Below, piece by piece: positions 25,132 to 33,680 of a stretch of DNA of 64,000 nt; positions within the stretch are counted from its first letter, which is position 1; every line of letters starts with the position of its first letter. The notes under the pieces are model-generated. The model had not been told where the DNA came from. It saw only the letters and a program-made list of their open reading frames with translations, and made no database searches. Source of the DNA: an uncultured Acidobacteriaceae bacterium (lineage in GTDB: Bacteria; Acidobacteriota; Terriglobia; Terriglobales; Acidobacteriaceae); contig CALFMO010000025.1 of NCBI GenBank assembly GCA_937879855.1, forward strand, positions 1 to 64,000, given 5' to 3'. The translations under genes were made by a program, and so were the position numbers.

Positions 25132-25488
25132 ATGAAGAGAATGGATGAAGAGTTTATCCCGTCCTTTGCTGAAGGCACGTCCTCCGATGCCACGTCCAGC
25201 AGGATGGTTTCCGATTCGGCCTCGTGTGACGAAGCCTTGCATGTCGAAGATCAGCGAGTCGCGCGGTTCTTAGTGCTGCTGCAACGTCTCGACCAATCCG
25301 TCGGTGGCCTCAGTGCACTCCCAACGCCGGAACTCCAGGAAATCGTCACCAGCGCGATCCAGTTGTCCGGCTTCGTGGACCCCATCGAGGCGCGGGATCT
25401 GATTGTGTGTGTCCTGAAGGCGATCGAGGCGCGAGATCCAATGCCGGAGGCTCCTTGGGTTCCTTCGGCGCCGTTTCCTGGCGATTAG
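25132..25488 (+). CDS. Hypothetical cytosolic protein
   Basis: 118 residues from the ATG at 25132, with GAGAGG about 12 bases upstream. The N-terminal 35 residues are Ser/Asp-rich and probably unstructured. Residues 40-105 look helical with hydrophobic spacing (RVARFLVLLQRLDQSVGGL, ARDLIVCVLKAIEARD). No recognised domain, signal peptide or membrane helix. Neighbours on both sides are also small unknown genes. Confidence 0.45.
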   Translation: MKRMDEEFIPSFAEGTSSDATSSRMVSDSASCDEALHVEDQRVARFLVLLQRLDQSVGGLSALPTPELQEIVTSAIQLSGFVDPIEARDLIVCVLKAIEARDPMPEAPWVPSAPFPGD

Positions 25489-25686
25489 ACCTATCAAGTT
25501 TGCCCTGTGGCCACGCACTGAAACACTGTTTCATGGTGGCGCAGGGCACGGTAGAGGTCCGGCCGCCTTGGCATGGACGCCCGGGGGGACGAACACCCGA
25601 GGCGGCCGGATCCAGTCCGCCATATGGTTCGCGGCAGCGGAATCCTATGACGTTGCTGCGCTGAAATCTGACGACAGGAGCGTGCC

Positions 25687-25890
25687 ATGTTCCTGCAGAA
25701 CTTATTCGCATCCATGAAAGCGCGTCGGTACCGTTCAGCCCGCCCGCACCCCGAGAAAACCGTTTCCCAGCTTCCCAAACGATGGCAAGAGTTGCTCGAG
25801 GTAGCCCAACAGAAACAAATCGAAGCCGACCCCAGACCCACACCAGAAGTGACTGAGTCCCACCATCTCCAACACAGGACGGGAACATAG
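25687..25890 (+). CDS. Hypothetical small basic protein
   Basis: 67 residues starting at an ATG seven bases after AGGAGCG. Basic N-terminal half (ASMKARRYRSARPHPEK), then a helix (KRWQELLEVAQQKQIEAD) and a polar tail. Nothing recognised. Accepted mainly on its ribosome-binding site and codon use. Confidence 0.35.
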   Translation: MFLQNLFASMKARRYRSARPHPEKTVSQLPKRWQELLEVAQQKQIEADPRPTPEVTESHHLQHRTGT

Positions 25891-25898
25891 CAATCTCG

Positions 25899-25966
25899 TG
25901 GAACGCGGCTAGGATGGGCGCCCGGCTGGTGACAGTCAAAAGCCGCGGGCGAGGGCGCCCGCCACG
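25899..25966. repeat. Family D element, copy 2
   Basis: Runs from GTGG to CCAC. The end GCGGGCGAGGGCGCCCGCC, preceded by CAAAAGCC, matches the reverse complement of the left end of the element inside mutM (37790-37908). The left side is degraded to GGGCGCCC. Confidence 0.6.
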
Positions 25967-26002
25967 CAGCGCTAAATTTTAAAAGTCAGCGATCGCTGCA
26001 GA

Positions 26003-26776
26003 TCACCTGAGCCTCTTGAGCCAGCCTCCAGGATAGAACGTCAGCATGAACTTCTCGTGGCTACGGTCCACCACAAAGTTGTCATGGGACCGGAGAAATT
26101 CCTCCACCGCCTCATGGGGGCCCGGTCCAAAGCCGGGGAACACGGGATTTCCATTGATGTTTGTATCTTGCACCACGAGATAGCTGCCGGGTGTCACCAG
26201 CTTCGAGTAAATCTCCAATTCTTTTAGAACATGGTCACGGGTATGCAGCGAGTCGAGGGTGACCAGGACCCTCTTGCCCGCAACTTCCTGCGCCACTTGA
26301 TTGGTCACTTTCGGATCCACCGAACTGCCAACAATCATCTCCACATGCTGCTTCCATAAGGGCACCTTCGATGCCTCTCCCACCTTTGGTTCGACATCGA
26401 TAGTGATCACTTTGCCCTGAGGATTCACGTAGGAGAGCACGTCGGCATAGAACAAGGTCGTTCCACCGTACAGCGTCCCGGTTTCGATGATGAAATCAGG
26501 ATGAAGCTCGACGATCAGTTCCTGCATGTTCCAGTTGTCGGTGGGCGCCTGCTCTGACGGGACGCCCAGCCACTTGGTAGTGGTCCAAACCCGCGAGTTG
26601 TAGTAGGCCTCTTGAAACTTCCGAGCTATGAACGTTGGCGAGTCGAGCTCACGGCGGTAGTGAAGACTAAGGAAAAACTCCCCGCAAGCCAGCGCCACTG
26701 ATAAGAGGGCTAGAACTCTCAGGAAAGTGCGGGAAGAAGACCGCGTGCCGGGTGGTTGACCTACGGATGTGTTCAT
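26003..26776 (-). CDS. CmcI-like (cephalosporin hydroxylase / rhamnosyl O-methyltransferase family) protein
   Basis: 257 residues. After a short N-terminal membrane segment (about 18-36, FLRVLALLSVALACGEFFL) comes a Rossmann-type methyltransferase core. FIIETGTLYGGTTLFYADVL (about 94-113) is the AdoMet loop, KVITIDVEPK holds the acidic ribose-binding residue, and LVTLDSLHTRDHVLKEL and YLVVQDTNINGNPV complete the CmcI family pattern. Members modify sugars, lipids or secondary metabolites; the substrate here is unknown. It lies downstream of the unknown gene at 26897 on the same strand, 120 bases apart. Confidence 0.85.
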   Translation of the reverse strand: MNTSVGQPPGTRSSSRTFLRVLALLSVALACGEFFLSLHYRRELDSPTFIARKFQEAYYNSRVWTTTKWLGVPSEQAPTDNWNMQELIVELHPDFIIETGTLYGGTTLFYADVLSYVNPQGKVITIDVEPKVGEASKVPLWKQHVEMIVGSSVDPKVTNQVAQEVAGKRVLVTLDSLHTRDHVLKELEIYSKLVTPGSYLVVQDTNINGNPVFPGFGPGPHEAVEEFLRSHDNFVVDRSHEKFMLTFYPGGWLKRLR

Positions 26777-26896
26777 TTCGGAAATTTCCTACACGGTGCC
26801 TAGTTTTATAAGTGGCGACATTATTGGGATGACCCAGGGCGGCGGCGTGGGCCCCGCGCTGAAGGGCACTAGACCTTGCGCATCCTACCCTGCGGC

Positions 26897-27358
26897 TTAG
26901 GACGTGAGCCAATTATAGGGAAATCTTTGGCCGGGTTTAAGGTCCAGGAAATTTATGGAATCAACGGGGATTTGTACACCCGGCTTGATCTTCCATTGGT
27001 GAATCTTGCGATCCCCCGGCGGGTAGTTGAGGTCGCTATGAGCAGGATTGAAGGCAAGTCCGCCAGGGTACTGGGCGGTGAGGTCGTATTCGTATTCGCG
27101 CACCATGGGAAGGCGCACAAACCTGTAGATTCTTGCGCCTGCCTTCAAGAAGTCCCGCGGCAATCCGAGAGCGGCCTCGATCTGATTTGGCGTCTTGCCC
27201 AAAAGAAACTTGCCCAGTGTAATGTAGCCTCCTAAATGGGATGCGGCGTTCCAGTGGGCCGGGACGACTTTGACGATTTGGCTTGGTCCTCTCAAGGACC
27301 ACATTTCGGTTCGCACTGCGTCGTGCGCTTCTCGTTGCCACTCATTCATTCTCGACAT
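26897..27358 (-). CDS. Protein of unknown function upstream of the CmcI-like gene
   Basis: 153 residues, no signal peptide. Sequence is rich in aromatics and basic residues (MNEWQREAHDAVRTEMWS, KVVPAHWNAASHLGGYITL, VREYEYDLTAQYPGGLAF, HSDLNYPPGDRKIHQWKI). A GKFLLGKTPNQIEAALGLP helix-turn stretch lies in the middle. I recognise no domain. Codon use and composition are those of a real protein. Probably expressed with the CmcI-like gene. Confidence 0.6.
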   Translation of the reverse strand: MSRMNEWQREAHDAVRTEMWSLRGPSQIVKVVPAHWNAASHLGGYITLGKFLLGKTPNQIEAALGLPRDFLKAGARIYRFVRLPMVREYEYDLTAQYPGGLAFNPAHSDLNYPPGDRKIHQWKIKPGVQIPVDSINFLDLKPGQRFPYNWLTS

Positions 27359-27532
27359 AGGATCAAGAGACTCCTTCAGTGAGTCCCAAAGAACGGCATC
27401 GACTATACACCAGAGTCGTCCTTGCGGCTAGGATAGGCGTTAGACATTCACGGAGTCTGAAGTTCTTCGAGTGCTTGGTTCCATCCAGTCCGGCGATCTT
27501 GTAAAAATGATCTGATAAGGCATTCCTCAAAT

Positions 27533-29566
27533 ATGCGAACTTTACTTTCGGTTGGTATATCTCTTTTCCTGGCGTCGTTTGCCTTTGCCCAAACTCAACC
27601 CACTGTCAACCTGATGCCGATGCCGGCCAGCCTCCAGCAGGGTACGGGGCAATTGGCGATCGACCAGTCGTTCTCTGTCGCCGTTAGTGGCGCCCGCGAC
27701 GCTTCATTGGACGAGGAGGTTCAGCGGTTCGTGACGCAACTGTCGCGGCAGACCGGGATTCCATTTCGTCCCAAGCCCGGCGCCACGCCGACGCTGCAGA
27801 TCCATGCGGACCACGGCCGCGAGGCCGTGCAAAAGCTTGGTGAAGACGAGTCGTACCAGTTGTCTGTCACGGATTCCGGCGCGAAGCTCGCGGCGCCCAC
27901 AACGCTCGGCATCCTGCGCGGACTGCAGACATTTCTTCAGCTGGTGCAAATCACGCCGAGCGGATTCGCAGCTCCTGCGGTGACCATCAAAGATCAGCCG
28001 CGCTTCGCTTGGCGCGGCATGCTTATCGACGTCAGCCGCCACTTTATTCCGCTCGACGTGCTCAAGCGCAATCTCGACGGAATGGCCGCGGTCAAGATGA
28101 ACGTGCTGCACTGGCATCTTTCCGACGACCAGGGGTTCCGAGCGGAGAGCAAGAAATTCCCCAAGCTGACCGGCGCGGGATCCGACGGCATGTTCTATAC
28201 GCAGGAAGAGATCCGCGACGTCATCGCCTACGCACACAATCGCGGCATCCGTGTGATGCCCGAGTTCGACATGCCCGGCCACACTCGGTCCTGGTACCTG
28301 GGATACCCCGAACTATCGAGCGGCGCTGGTCCCTACACGTCGGAAGGTGGCGGCATCGATCCGATCATGGATCCGACGCGCGAATCGACCTACAAATTTC
28401 TACAAAAGTTTATTGGAGAAATAGCGAAGCTGTTTCCCGATGCCTACTTTCACATCGGAGGCGACGAAGTTGACGGCAAGCAGTGGGATGCCAATCCGAA
28501 AATTCAGGAATTCATCAAAGCCCACGGCATGAAGAACAATCAGGATCTGCAGGCCTATTTCAACCAGCGCCTGGAGAAGATTGTCGCCAAGAACCACAAG
28601 ACGATGGTCGGCTGGGACGAGATCCTGCATCCAGATTTGCCCAAGACGGTCGTCGTGCAATCGTGGCGCGGGCAGGCGTCGCTGGCCGCGGCAGCCAAAC
28701 AAGGCTACCGGGGCCTGCTGTCGTACGGATACTACCTCGACCTCATGTGGCCGGCGGCGCGGCACTATGCGGTCGATCCGATGGCGGATGCGGCGGCCGA
28801 CCTGACGCCGCAAGAGAAAGCTCTGGTCCTTGGCGGCGAGTCTTGCCAGTGGGCGGAGTGGGTGACTCCGGAAAATATTGATTCGCACATCTGGCCGCGC
28901 AACGCGGTGATCGCCGAGCGGCTGTGGTCGCCGCAAGAAGTGAAGGACGTCGCTTCAATGTACACGCGGATGAATGCCGTCAGTCACGACCTGGAGTGGC
29001 TGGGCCTGAGTCATAATTCCGCGCGGACGGAGATGCTGCAACGCATGGCCGGGAATTCCGACATCACCCCACTGCAAGTTCTCGCGGATGTGGTTGAGCC
29101 CGTCAAGGACTACAACCGGTGGGACGACGCCAAGGGCCCAATCGACTTCCACGCGCCGCTAACTCGCATGATCGACGCGGTCAGTCCGGAGAGCGAGACG
29201 GCACGGCGTTTCAGCGATCTTGTGCAGGCATTTACGCAGAGCGGATACAAAGACAAGGCGACCGAAGCGCAAATCCGCAGTTACCTCACCACCTGGCGGG
29301 ATAACGATGCCCGCTTGCATCCTTTGCTCGAGCAGTCGGCTCTTCTGCAGGAAGATGTGCCGTTATCGCAGAGTCTGTCGGCGCTGGGAGCCGCCGGCCT
29401 GCAGGCACTCGACTATCTCGACAAGGGCCAGACTCCGCCGGATTCGTGGAAGGCGCAGCAGAATGCGGTCCTCGATCAGGCTAAAACCCGTCGAGCGGAT
29501 ATGCTGCTGATGGTGGTGGCGCCGGTGCAGCAGTTGGTGGCAGCGAGTGCGGGCCAGCACAACTAA
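27533..29566 (+). CDS. Beta-N-acetylhexosaminidase, glycoside hydrolase family 20
   Basis: 677 residues, exported: signal peptide at about 1-19 (LSVGISLFLASFAFAQ). A GH20b-type N-terminal domain (about 25-150) precedes the catalytic barrel (about 150-500). Barrel signatures are RGMLIDVSRHF, KMNVLHWHLSDDQGFR and the catalytic pair HIGGDEVDGKQW (Asp-Glu at about 307-308). These enzymes use the substrate's own acetamido group to assist cleavage of terminal GlcNAc or GalNAc, for example from chitin or peptidoglycan fragments. The C-terminal 170 residues are helical and not typical of the core. Stands alone; followed by a family E palindrome. Confidence 0.95.
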   Translation: MRTLLSVGISLFLASFAFAQTQPTVNLMPMPASLQQGTGQLAIDQSFSVAVSGARDASLDEEVQRFVTQLSRQTGIPFRPKPGATPTLQIHADHGREAVQKLGEDESYQLSVTDSGAKLAAPTTLGILRGLQTFLQLVQITPSGFAAPAVTIKDQPRFAWRGMLIDVSRHFIPLDVLKRNLDGMAAVKMNVLHWHLSDDQGFRAESKKFPKLTGAGSDGMFYTQEEIRDVIAYAHNRGIRVMPEFDMPGHTRSWYLGYPELSSGAGPYTSEGGGIDPIMDPTRESTYKFLQKFIGEIAKLFPDAYFHIGGDEVDGKQWDANPKIQEFIKAHGMKNNQDLQAYFNQRLEKIVAKNHKTMVGWDEILHPDLPKTVVVQSWRGQASLAAAAKQGYRGLLSYGYYLDLMWPAARHYAVDPMADAAADLTPQEKALVLGGESCQWAEWVTPENIDSHIWPRNAVIAERLWSPQEVKDVASMYTRMNAVSHDLEWLGLSHNSARTEMLQRMAGNSDITPLQVLADVVEPVKDYNRWDDAKGPIDFHAPLTRMIDAVSPESETARRFSDLVQAFTQSGYKDKATEAQIRSYLTTWRDNDARLHPLLEQSALLQEDVPLSQSLSALGAAGLQALDYLDKGQTPPDSWKAQQNAVLDQAKTRRADMLLMVVAPVQQLVAASAGQHN

Positions 29567-29620
29567 GCGGCACCGTTCGCAGAAGAGATCTGACGAGCCC
29601 ACTCTGGCGAAAAAGGGCTA

Positions 29621-29701
29621 AACCACGAAGGACACGAAGTTTCACGAAGGAATTCATCTTCTTTGGCTTTCCTTTGTGTTACTTCGTGTCCTGTAGTGGT
29701 A
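29621..29701. repeat. Family E long palindrome, copy 3
   Basis: Left arm ACCACGAAGGACACGAAGTT, right arm GTTACTTCGTGTCCTGTAGT, with a TTCTTTGGC centre. Between the GH20 and ABC-F genes. Confidence 0.75.
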
Positions 29702-29818
29702 AGGGTTCTTGACTTCGCCGTCTAAGTGACGTTGCGGCGTGATATTCTAATGGCTCCAGCTGCGCACCGTCTTGGCGGAAATTCCCCCGCAGTTCCTGAA
29801 GAAGTTACAAAGAAAAAC

Positions 29819-31453
29819 ATGCTTTCAGTCAGCAACGTGTCCATGCGCTACGGCGCCAAAATTCTGTTCGATGAAGTCTCCACGGCATTCACGCCAGGCA
29901 AGCGCTACGGCCTGACCGGCCCCAACGGCGCGGGCAAATCCACGTTCATGAAACTGCTCAGCGGCGAACTTGAGCCGCAAAAGGGCACTGTCGTTCGTCC
30001 TCGCAAGCTCGGCGTGCTCAGCCAGGATCAGTTCGCCTTCGACGCATACTCCGCCATCGACACGGTCATCATGGGGAACAAGCGGTTGTGGGCCGCGATG
30101 CAGGAGCGTGACGCTATCTACGAAAAGCCCGAGATCACCGACGCCGATGGCATGAAGCTCGGCGAGCTCGAAGGCATTGTCGGCGAAGAGGACGGCTACA
30201 CTGCCGAAAGCGACGCCGCTATTCTGCTGCAAGGGCTCGACATTCCCGACAACCTGCACGGCCGCAAAATGAGCGAGCTGCAGGGCGGACAAAAAGTCCG
30301 AGTCCTGCTGGCTCAGGCTTTATTCGGTCACCCGCAGGCGTTGCTTCTGGACGAACCCACGAACCACCTCGACTTGGATTCGATCCACTGGCTGCAGGGC
30401 TTCCTGAATGCGTACGACGGAATCGTGATCGCGATTTCGCACGACCGCCATTTCCTCAACAGCATCTGCACCCATATTGCCGACATCGACTACGAAACCA
30501 TCATCACTTATACCGGCAGCTATGACGACATGGTCGTGGCCAAGACGCAGGTGCGCTCGCAAATCGAATCGCAGAATGCGCAGCGCGAAAAGAAGATCTC
30601 GCAGCTGAATGAATTCATTGCGCGCTTCGCGGCCGGCACGCGATCGAGCCAGGTGCAATCCCGCCGTAAAGAAGTCGAACGCCTGCAGGTCACCGAGTTG
30701 GCCAAGTCCAACATCCAGCGCCCCTTCATCAAGTTTGAGCAGAAGCGACCCTCGGGCAAGCACATTCTGGAAGTGCATCACCTGGGCAAAGCGTATGGCG
30801 ACAAGCACGTCATCAACAACTTCACTGCCAGCATCATCCGAGGCGAGAAAATCGCGCTCATGGGACGAAACGGAGCCGGGAAAACCACGCTGCTGAACGC
30901 TCTGCTGGCGAATTCTCCGACCACGCCGGATGCCGAACTGCGCAAGACCAGCGGCTACGACGGCCCCTTCGTCGACGCGGGTAAAGTGATCTGGGGACAC
31001 GAAGCCTCGATTGGCTATTTTGCGCAGGATCACCGCAGCCTCATCGAAGGCGGCATGACCGCGATCGAGTGGTTGCATCAATGGGATGGAGCGGCGGTCA
31101 CTGAGGAACTGCGCGGAATTCTGGGTCAGATGTTGTTCGCCCGGGATGAGGCCACGAAATCGACCAGCGTTCTCTCCGGCGGCGAGGCTGCGCGGCTACT
31201 ATTCTGCAAACTGATGCTCCAGAAACCCAACGTTCTGGTGCTCGACGAGCCCACGAATCACCTCGACCTTGAGGCCATCAACGCCCTGAATATTGCCTTG
31301 CAGCGCTATCAGGGAACGGTTCTTCTGGTGACTCACGATCATGATTTGATCGATGAGGTTGCCACCCGCATTTGGCACTTCGAAAGCGACCACAAGATTA
31401 CGGATTTCAAGGGCACCTACGAGGAATACCAGAAGGCTGCGGTGGCAGTCTAA
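29819..31453 (+). CDS. ABC-F family ATPase (YbiT-like)
   Basis: 544 residues with two ATPase domains and no membrane segments, as in ABC-F proteins that act on ribosomes. Domain 1: Walker A GPNGAGKST (about 34-42), signature LQGGQKVR and Walker B LLLDEPTNHLD. A linker of about 80 residues rich in Lys, Arg and Gln (about 245-325) corresponds to the P-site tRNA-interacting region. Domain 2: GRNGAGKTT (about 347), LSGGEAARL and VLDEPTNHLD. Housekeeping-type members tune translation under stress; no resistance role can be claimed. The ATG at 29819 gives the family start, although the frame is open from 29726. Confidence 0.92.
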   Translation: MLSVSNVSMRYGAKILFDEVSTAFTPGKRYGLTGPNGAGKSTFMKLLSGELEPQKGTVVRPRKLGVLSQDQFAFDAYSAIDTVIMGNKRLWAAMQERDAIYEKPEITDADGMKLGELEGIVGEEDGYTAESDAAILLQGLDIPDNLHGRKMSELQGGQKVRVLLAQALFGHPQALLLDEPTNHLDLDSIHWLQGFLNAYDGIVIAISHDRHFLNSICTHIADIDYETIITYTGSYDDMVVAKTQVRSQIESQNAQREKKISQLNEFIARFAAGTRSSQVQSRRKEVERLQVTELAKSNIQRPFIKFEQKRPSGKHILEVHHLGKAYGDKHVINNFTASIIRGEKIALMGRNGAGKTTLLNALLANSPTTPDAELRKTSGYDGPFVDAGKVIWGHEASIGYFAQDHRSLIEGGMTAIEWLHQWDGAAVTEELRGILGQMLFARDEATKSTSVLSGGEAARLLFCKLMLQKPNVLVLDEPTNHLDLEAINALNIALQRYQGTVLLVTHDHDLIDEVATRIWHFESDHKITDFKGTYEEYQKAAVAV

Positions 31454-31545
31454 AAGGGCCGAAACTTAGCGGGTGCAGAGCCTTCAAGAATTATCCAGGC
31501 AAGAAATCGGGCCATAGTAGTTCTAACTGTGCGGGGAGGGAGACT

Positions 31546-32436
31546 ATGGCGACCTCACGACCAGCCGTCTTCTTTTTTGCTGCGCTTTCATTTTCTTGGA
31601 CCGCCTGCGGTCAAGCGGACGCAGAGAACGCCCACCTGTCCCCAAGAAGAAGCCAGCAGCCGGTGCTCGGGCTCGATTTCAAGAATAATGGACAAAAGCT
31701 AGCTGCGAGGGTGGGTCAACAGATCGAGATAACCTTGGGAACAATCGGTCCCATGCAATACGGCGACGCGCAGGTTTCTTCCGATGCACTCAAGCTCGAG
31801 GGTGTGGCCTTGGATTGGCCGCCAAATCCCGGTGGCCCGACGTTCATCTACATTTTCGACGCGGCGTCCGAGGGCAAAGCGCTGATCGAAGTCCCAATTA
31901 TCAATTGCGAGGATGATCCCGATCTGGCGAAGAAACTCGATTTTAGTGTGACCATTCGTGTTGGACCAGCCGCCGGCAAGCCCTCCGCAAGGCAGGTCTT
32001 GATGAGGCCTGATCAGACAAACACCGCGCCATGGACCGGTGCGTGGACGAACCTGTCCAATGTTCTGCACCAGACCTTCACGCCCTCGCTGCCGCGGTTG
32101 ACTGGTGTCGAAGTCGGAATGACGGTAGCCAATCCCGGCCCAAAGAGCGCCGACCTCAACCTTACGGTAATGGACAAAGAAGGAATCGCTCTTGCGGTTG
32201 TATCCAAGACCGTACCGCTCGACGATTGCACTCATGTTCTATTCGTTCTTCCGCGTGGTGGTCTGGCTGTGTCCCCGGGTCAGGCGTACAGCATCGGGCT
32301 GAGTGGCGTCGACAGTCCCTTCGGATGGAAGTATGTGGTGGGCGGCTATCCCAGCGGGGACGCGTCGTTCAACGGCCAACCCCTCTTACAAGATGCCCGC
32401 AGCACATTCCTGTTCCGAACATTTGGTGCAAGGTAG
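31546..32436 (+). CDS. Exported protein of unknown function
   Basis: 296 residues from the ATG at 31546, which follows GGGGAGGG. The frame is open further upstream, overlapping the ABC-F gene, but this start gives a signal peptide (about 1-27, AVFFFAALSFSWTACG). A Cys at the end of the signal is not in a good lipobox. The mature part is beta-rich with two probable sandwich domains (KLAARVGQQIEITLGTIG, GVEVGMTVANPGPKSADLNL). No catalytic motif. Likely secreted or periplasmic. Confidence 0.7.
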   Translation: MATSRPAVFFFAALSFSWTACGQADAENAHLSPRRSQQPVLGLDFKNNGQKLAARVGQQIEITLGTIGPMQYGDAQVSSDALKLEGVALDWPPNPGGPTFIYIFDAASEGKALIEVPIINCEDDPDLAKKLDFSVTIRVGPAAGKPSARQVLMRPDQTNTAPWTGAWTNLSNVLHQTFTPSLPRLTGVEVGMTVANPGPKSADLNLTVMDKEGIALAVVSKTVPLDDCTHVLFVLPRGGLAVSPGQAYSIGLSGVDSPFGWKYVVGGYPSGDASFNGQPLLQDARSTFLFRTFGAR

Positions 32437-32562
32437 AGAATACGCAGTGCACACTTTGTTGCACCATTTTCGCTGCATGTAAATTAAACAGGTTCTCCAC
32501 AGTGTTTCACAGCATTTCCAGTTGCGTTTCCCGTCTCAATTTGCGGATAATGTCGGCGAGCG

Positions 32563-33471
32563 TTGTTGCGGGTTCCTGTGTATAGTCGAGCCGATTTACT
32601 GAGAATTCTTCACATCATGCCGCGCCAGTTATTGAACTGGGAGCGGGCGGGTCTGGTAGCGTCCGCGGAAAAATATTCTTTTTCGGATCTCCTGGAAATC
32701 AAGAAGGTGCGCGACCTGTGCGCCATGAGCGTGCGTCCGGCGGTCATTCGCCAATCGCTCGACGCTATGCGCAAGCAGGCTGCGGGCGTGGAGAAACCGC
32801 TGCTGGAAGCTGGCGCCTGGTCGACCGCCAAGCACCGCGTGGCATTCCGCCATGAAGGCAAATTGCTGGAGCCAATTGCAGGCCAGTTCCTGATGGATTT
32901 TTCCGAGCGCGAGAAAGTTGTAACAACCACGCCGGTACCGAAGTCCGAACCCAACCCGCGCGAGAACGAGGTTGCCATCTGGTTTGCGCGGGGAATCGCG
33001 TTGGAAGAAGACCCCAATACCCAGGCCGAAGCGATTTCTGCCTATCATCAGGTACTTGCCATCGAACCGTCGCATGCGGCCGCTCACATCAACCTGGGCA
33101 CGCTCTACTACAATCGTCAGGAGTTCGCCTTGGCGGAAAAGCACTACCGCCGGGCCATTGAAGCCGATGCGCGTTATTCGTTGGCTTACTTTGATCTCGG
33201 CAATGTGCTGGACGAAACTGGCCGCGTACAGGAAGCCATTCTGACTTACAAGACTGCGCTGCAGTTGGCGCCCACTTACGCCGACGCCCATTACAATCTG
33301 GCTTTGGCCTACGAAAAGGTGCGCGAACCGCGCAAGGCGCTCAAGCACTGGCAGGCCTACGTGAAGCTCGATACATCAGGCCCGTGGTCCGTCCACGCGC
33401 GCAGCCAGATCAAGCGCATCCTGCAAGCGGATACGCTGAAGCTGGTTCATTCCCGTCCCCGCTCGGCCTGA
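32563..33471 (+). CDS. MerR-type DNA-binding domain fused to TPR repeats
   Basis: 302 residues from a TTG (32563 or the adjacent 32566). Residues 5-75 form a MerR-like winged helix (YSRADLLRILHIMPRQLLNWERAGLV, then YSFSDLLEIKKVRDL). A Pro-rich linker follows at about 120-135. Four TPRs occupy about 140-270 (AHINLGTLYYNRQEFALAEKHY, AYFDLGNVLDETGRVQEAI, AHYNLALAYEKVREPRKAL). A regulator with a protein-binding rather than small-molecule-binding C-terminus is suggested. Target genes unknown. The N-terminal DNA-binding match is good but the fusion has no named subfamily known to me. Confidence 0.8.
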   Translation: MLRVPVYSRADLLRILHIMPRQLLNWERAGLVASAEKYSFSDLLEIKKVRDLCAMSVRPAVIRQSLDAMRKQAAGVEKPLLEAGAWSTAKHRVAFRHEGKLLEPIAGQFLMDFSEREKVVTTTPVPKSEPNPRENEVAIWFARGIALEEDPNTQAEAISAYHQVLAIEPSHAAAHINLGTLYYNRQEFALAEKHYRRAIEADARYSLAYFDLGNVLDETGRVQEAILTYKTALQLAPTYADAHYNLALAYEKVREPRKALKHWQAYVKLDTSGPWSVHARSQIKRILQADTLKLVHSRPRSA

Positions 33472-33516
33472 GTTCGCGGCGGCACAACCCGCACAACTTT
33501 TACCACTCACAACTCT

Positions 33517-33592
33517 TACCACTAAGGACACGAAGTATCACGAAGGAATTAGTTCCATTTTTCCTTAGTGTTACTTCGTGTCCTTCGTGGTT
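33517..33592. repeat. Family E long palindrome, copy 4
   Basis: 31-nt arms with about four mismatches: left ACCACTAAGGACACGAAGTA, right ending CTTCGTGTCCTTCGTGGT. Best preserved copy of the family with 45444-45522. Confidence 0.8.
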
Positions 33593-33680
33593 CACGGCCT
33601 TGGGCTTGATCCTGTATATAGGGGTCTACATCAGGTGCTAAAATTACCGGTTTGCCATCTTGACCGTTTGAAGGTGTCCC

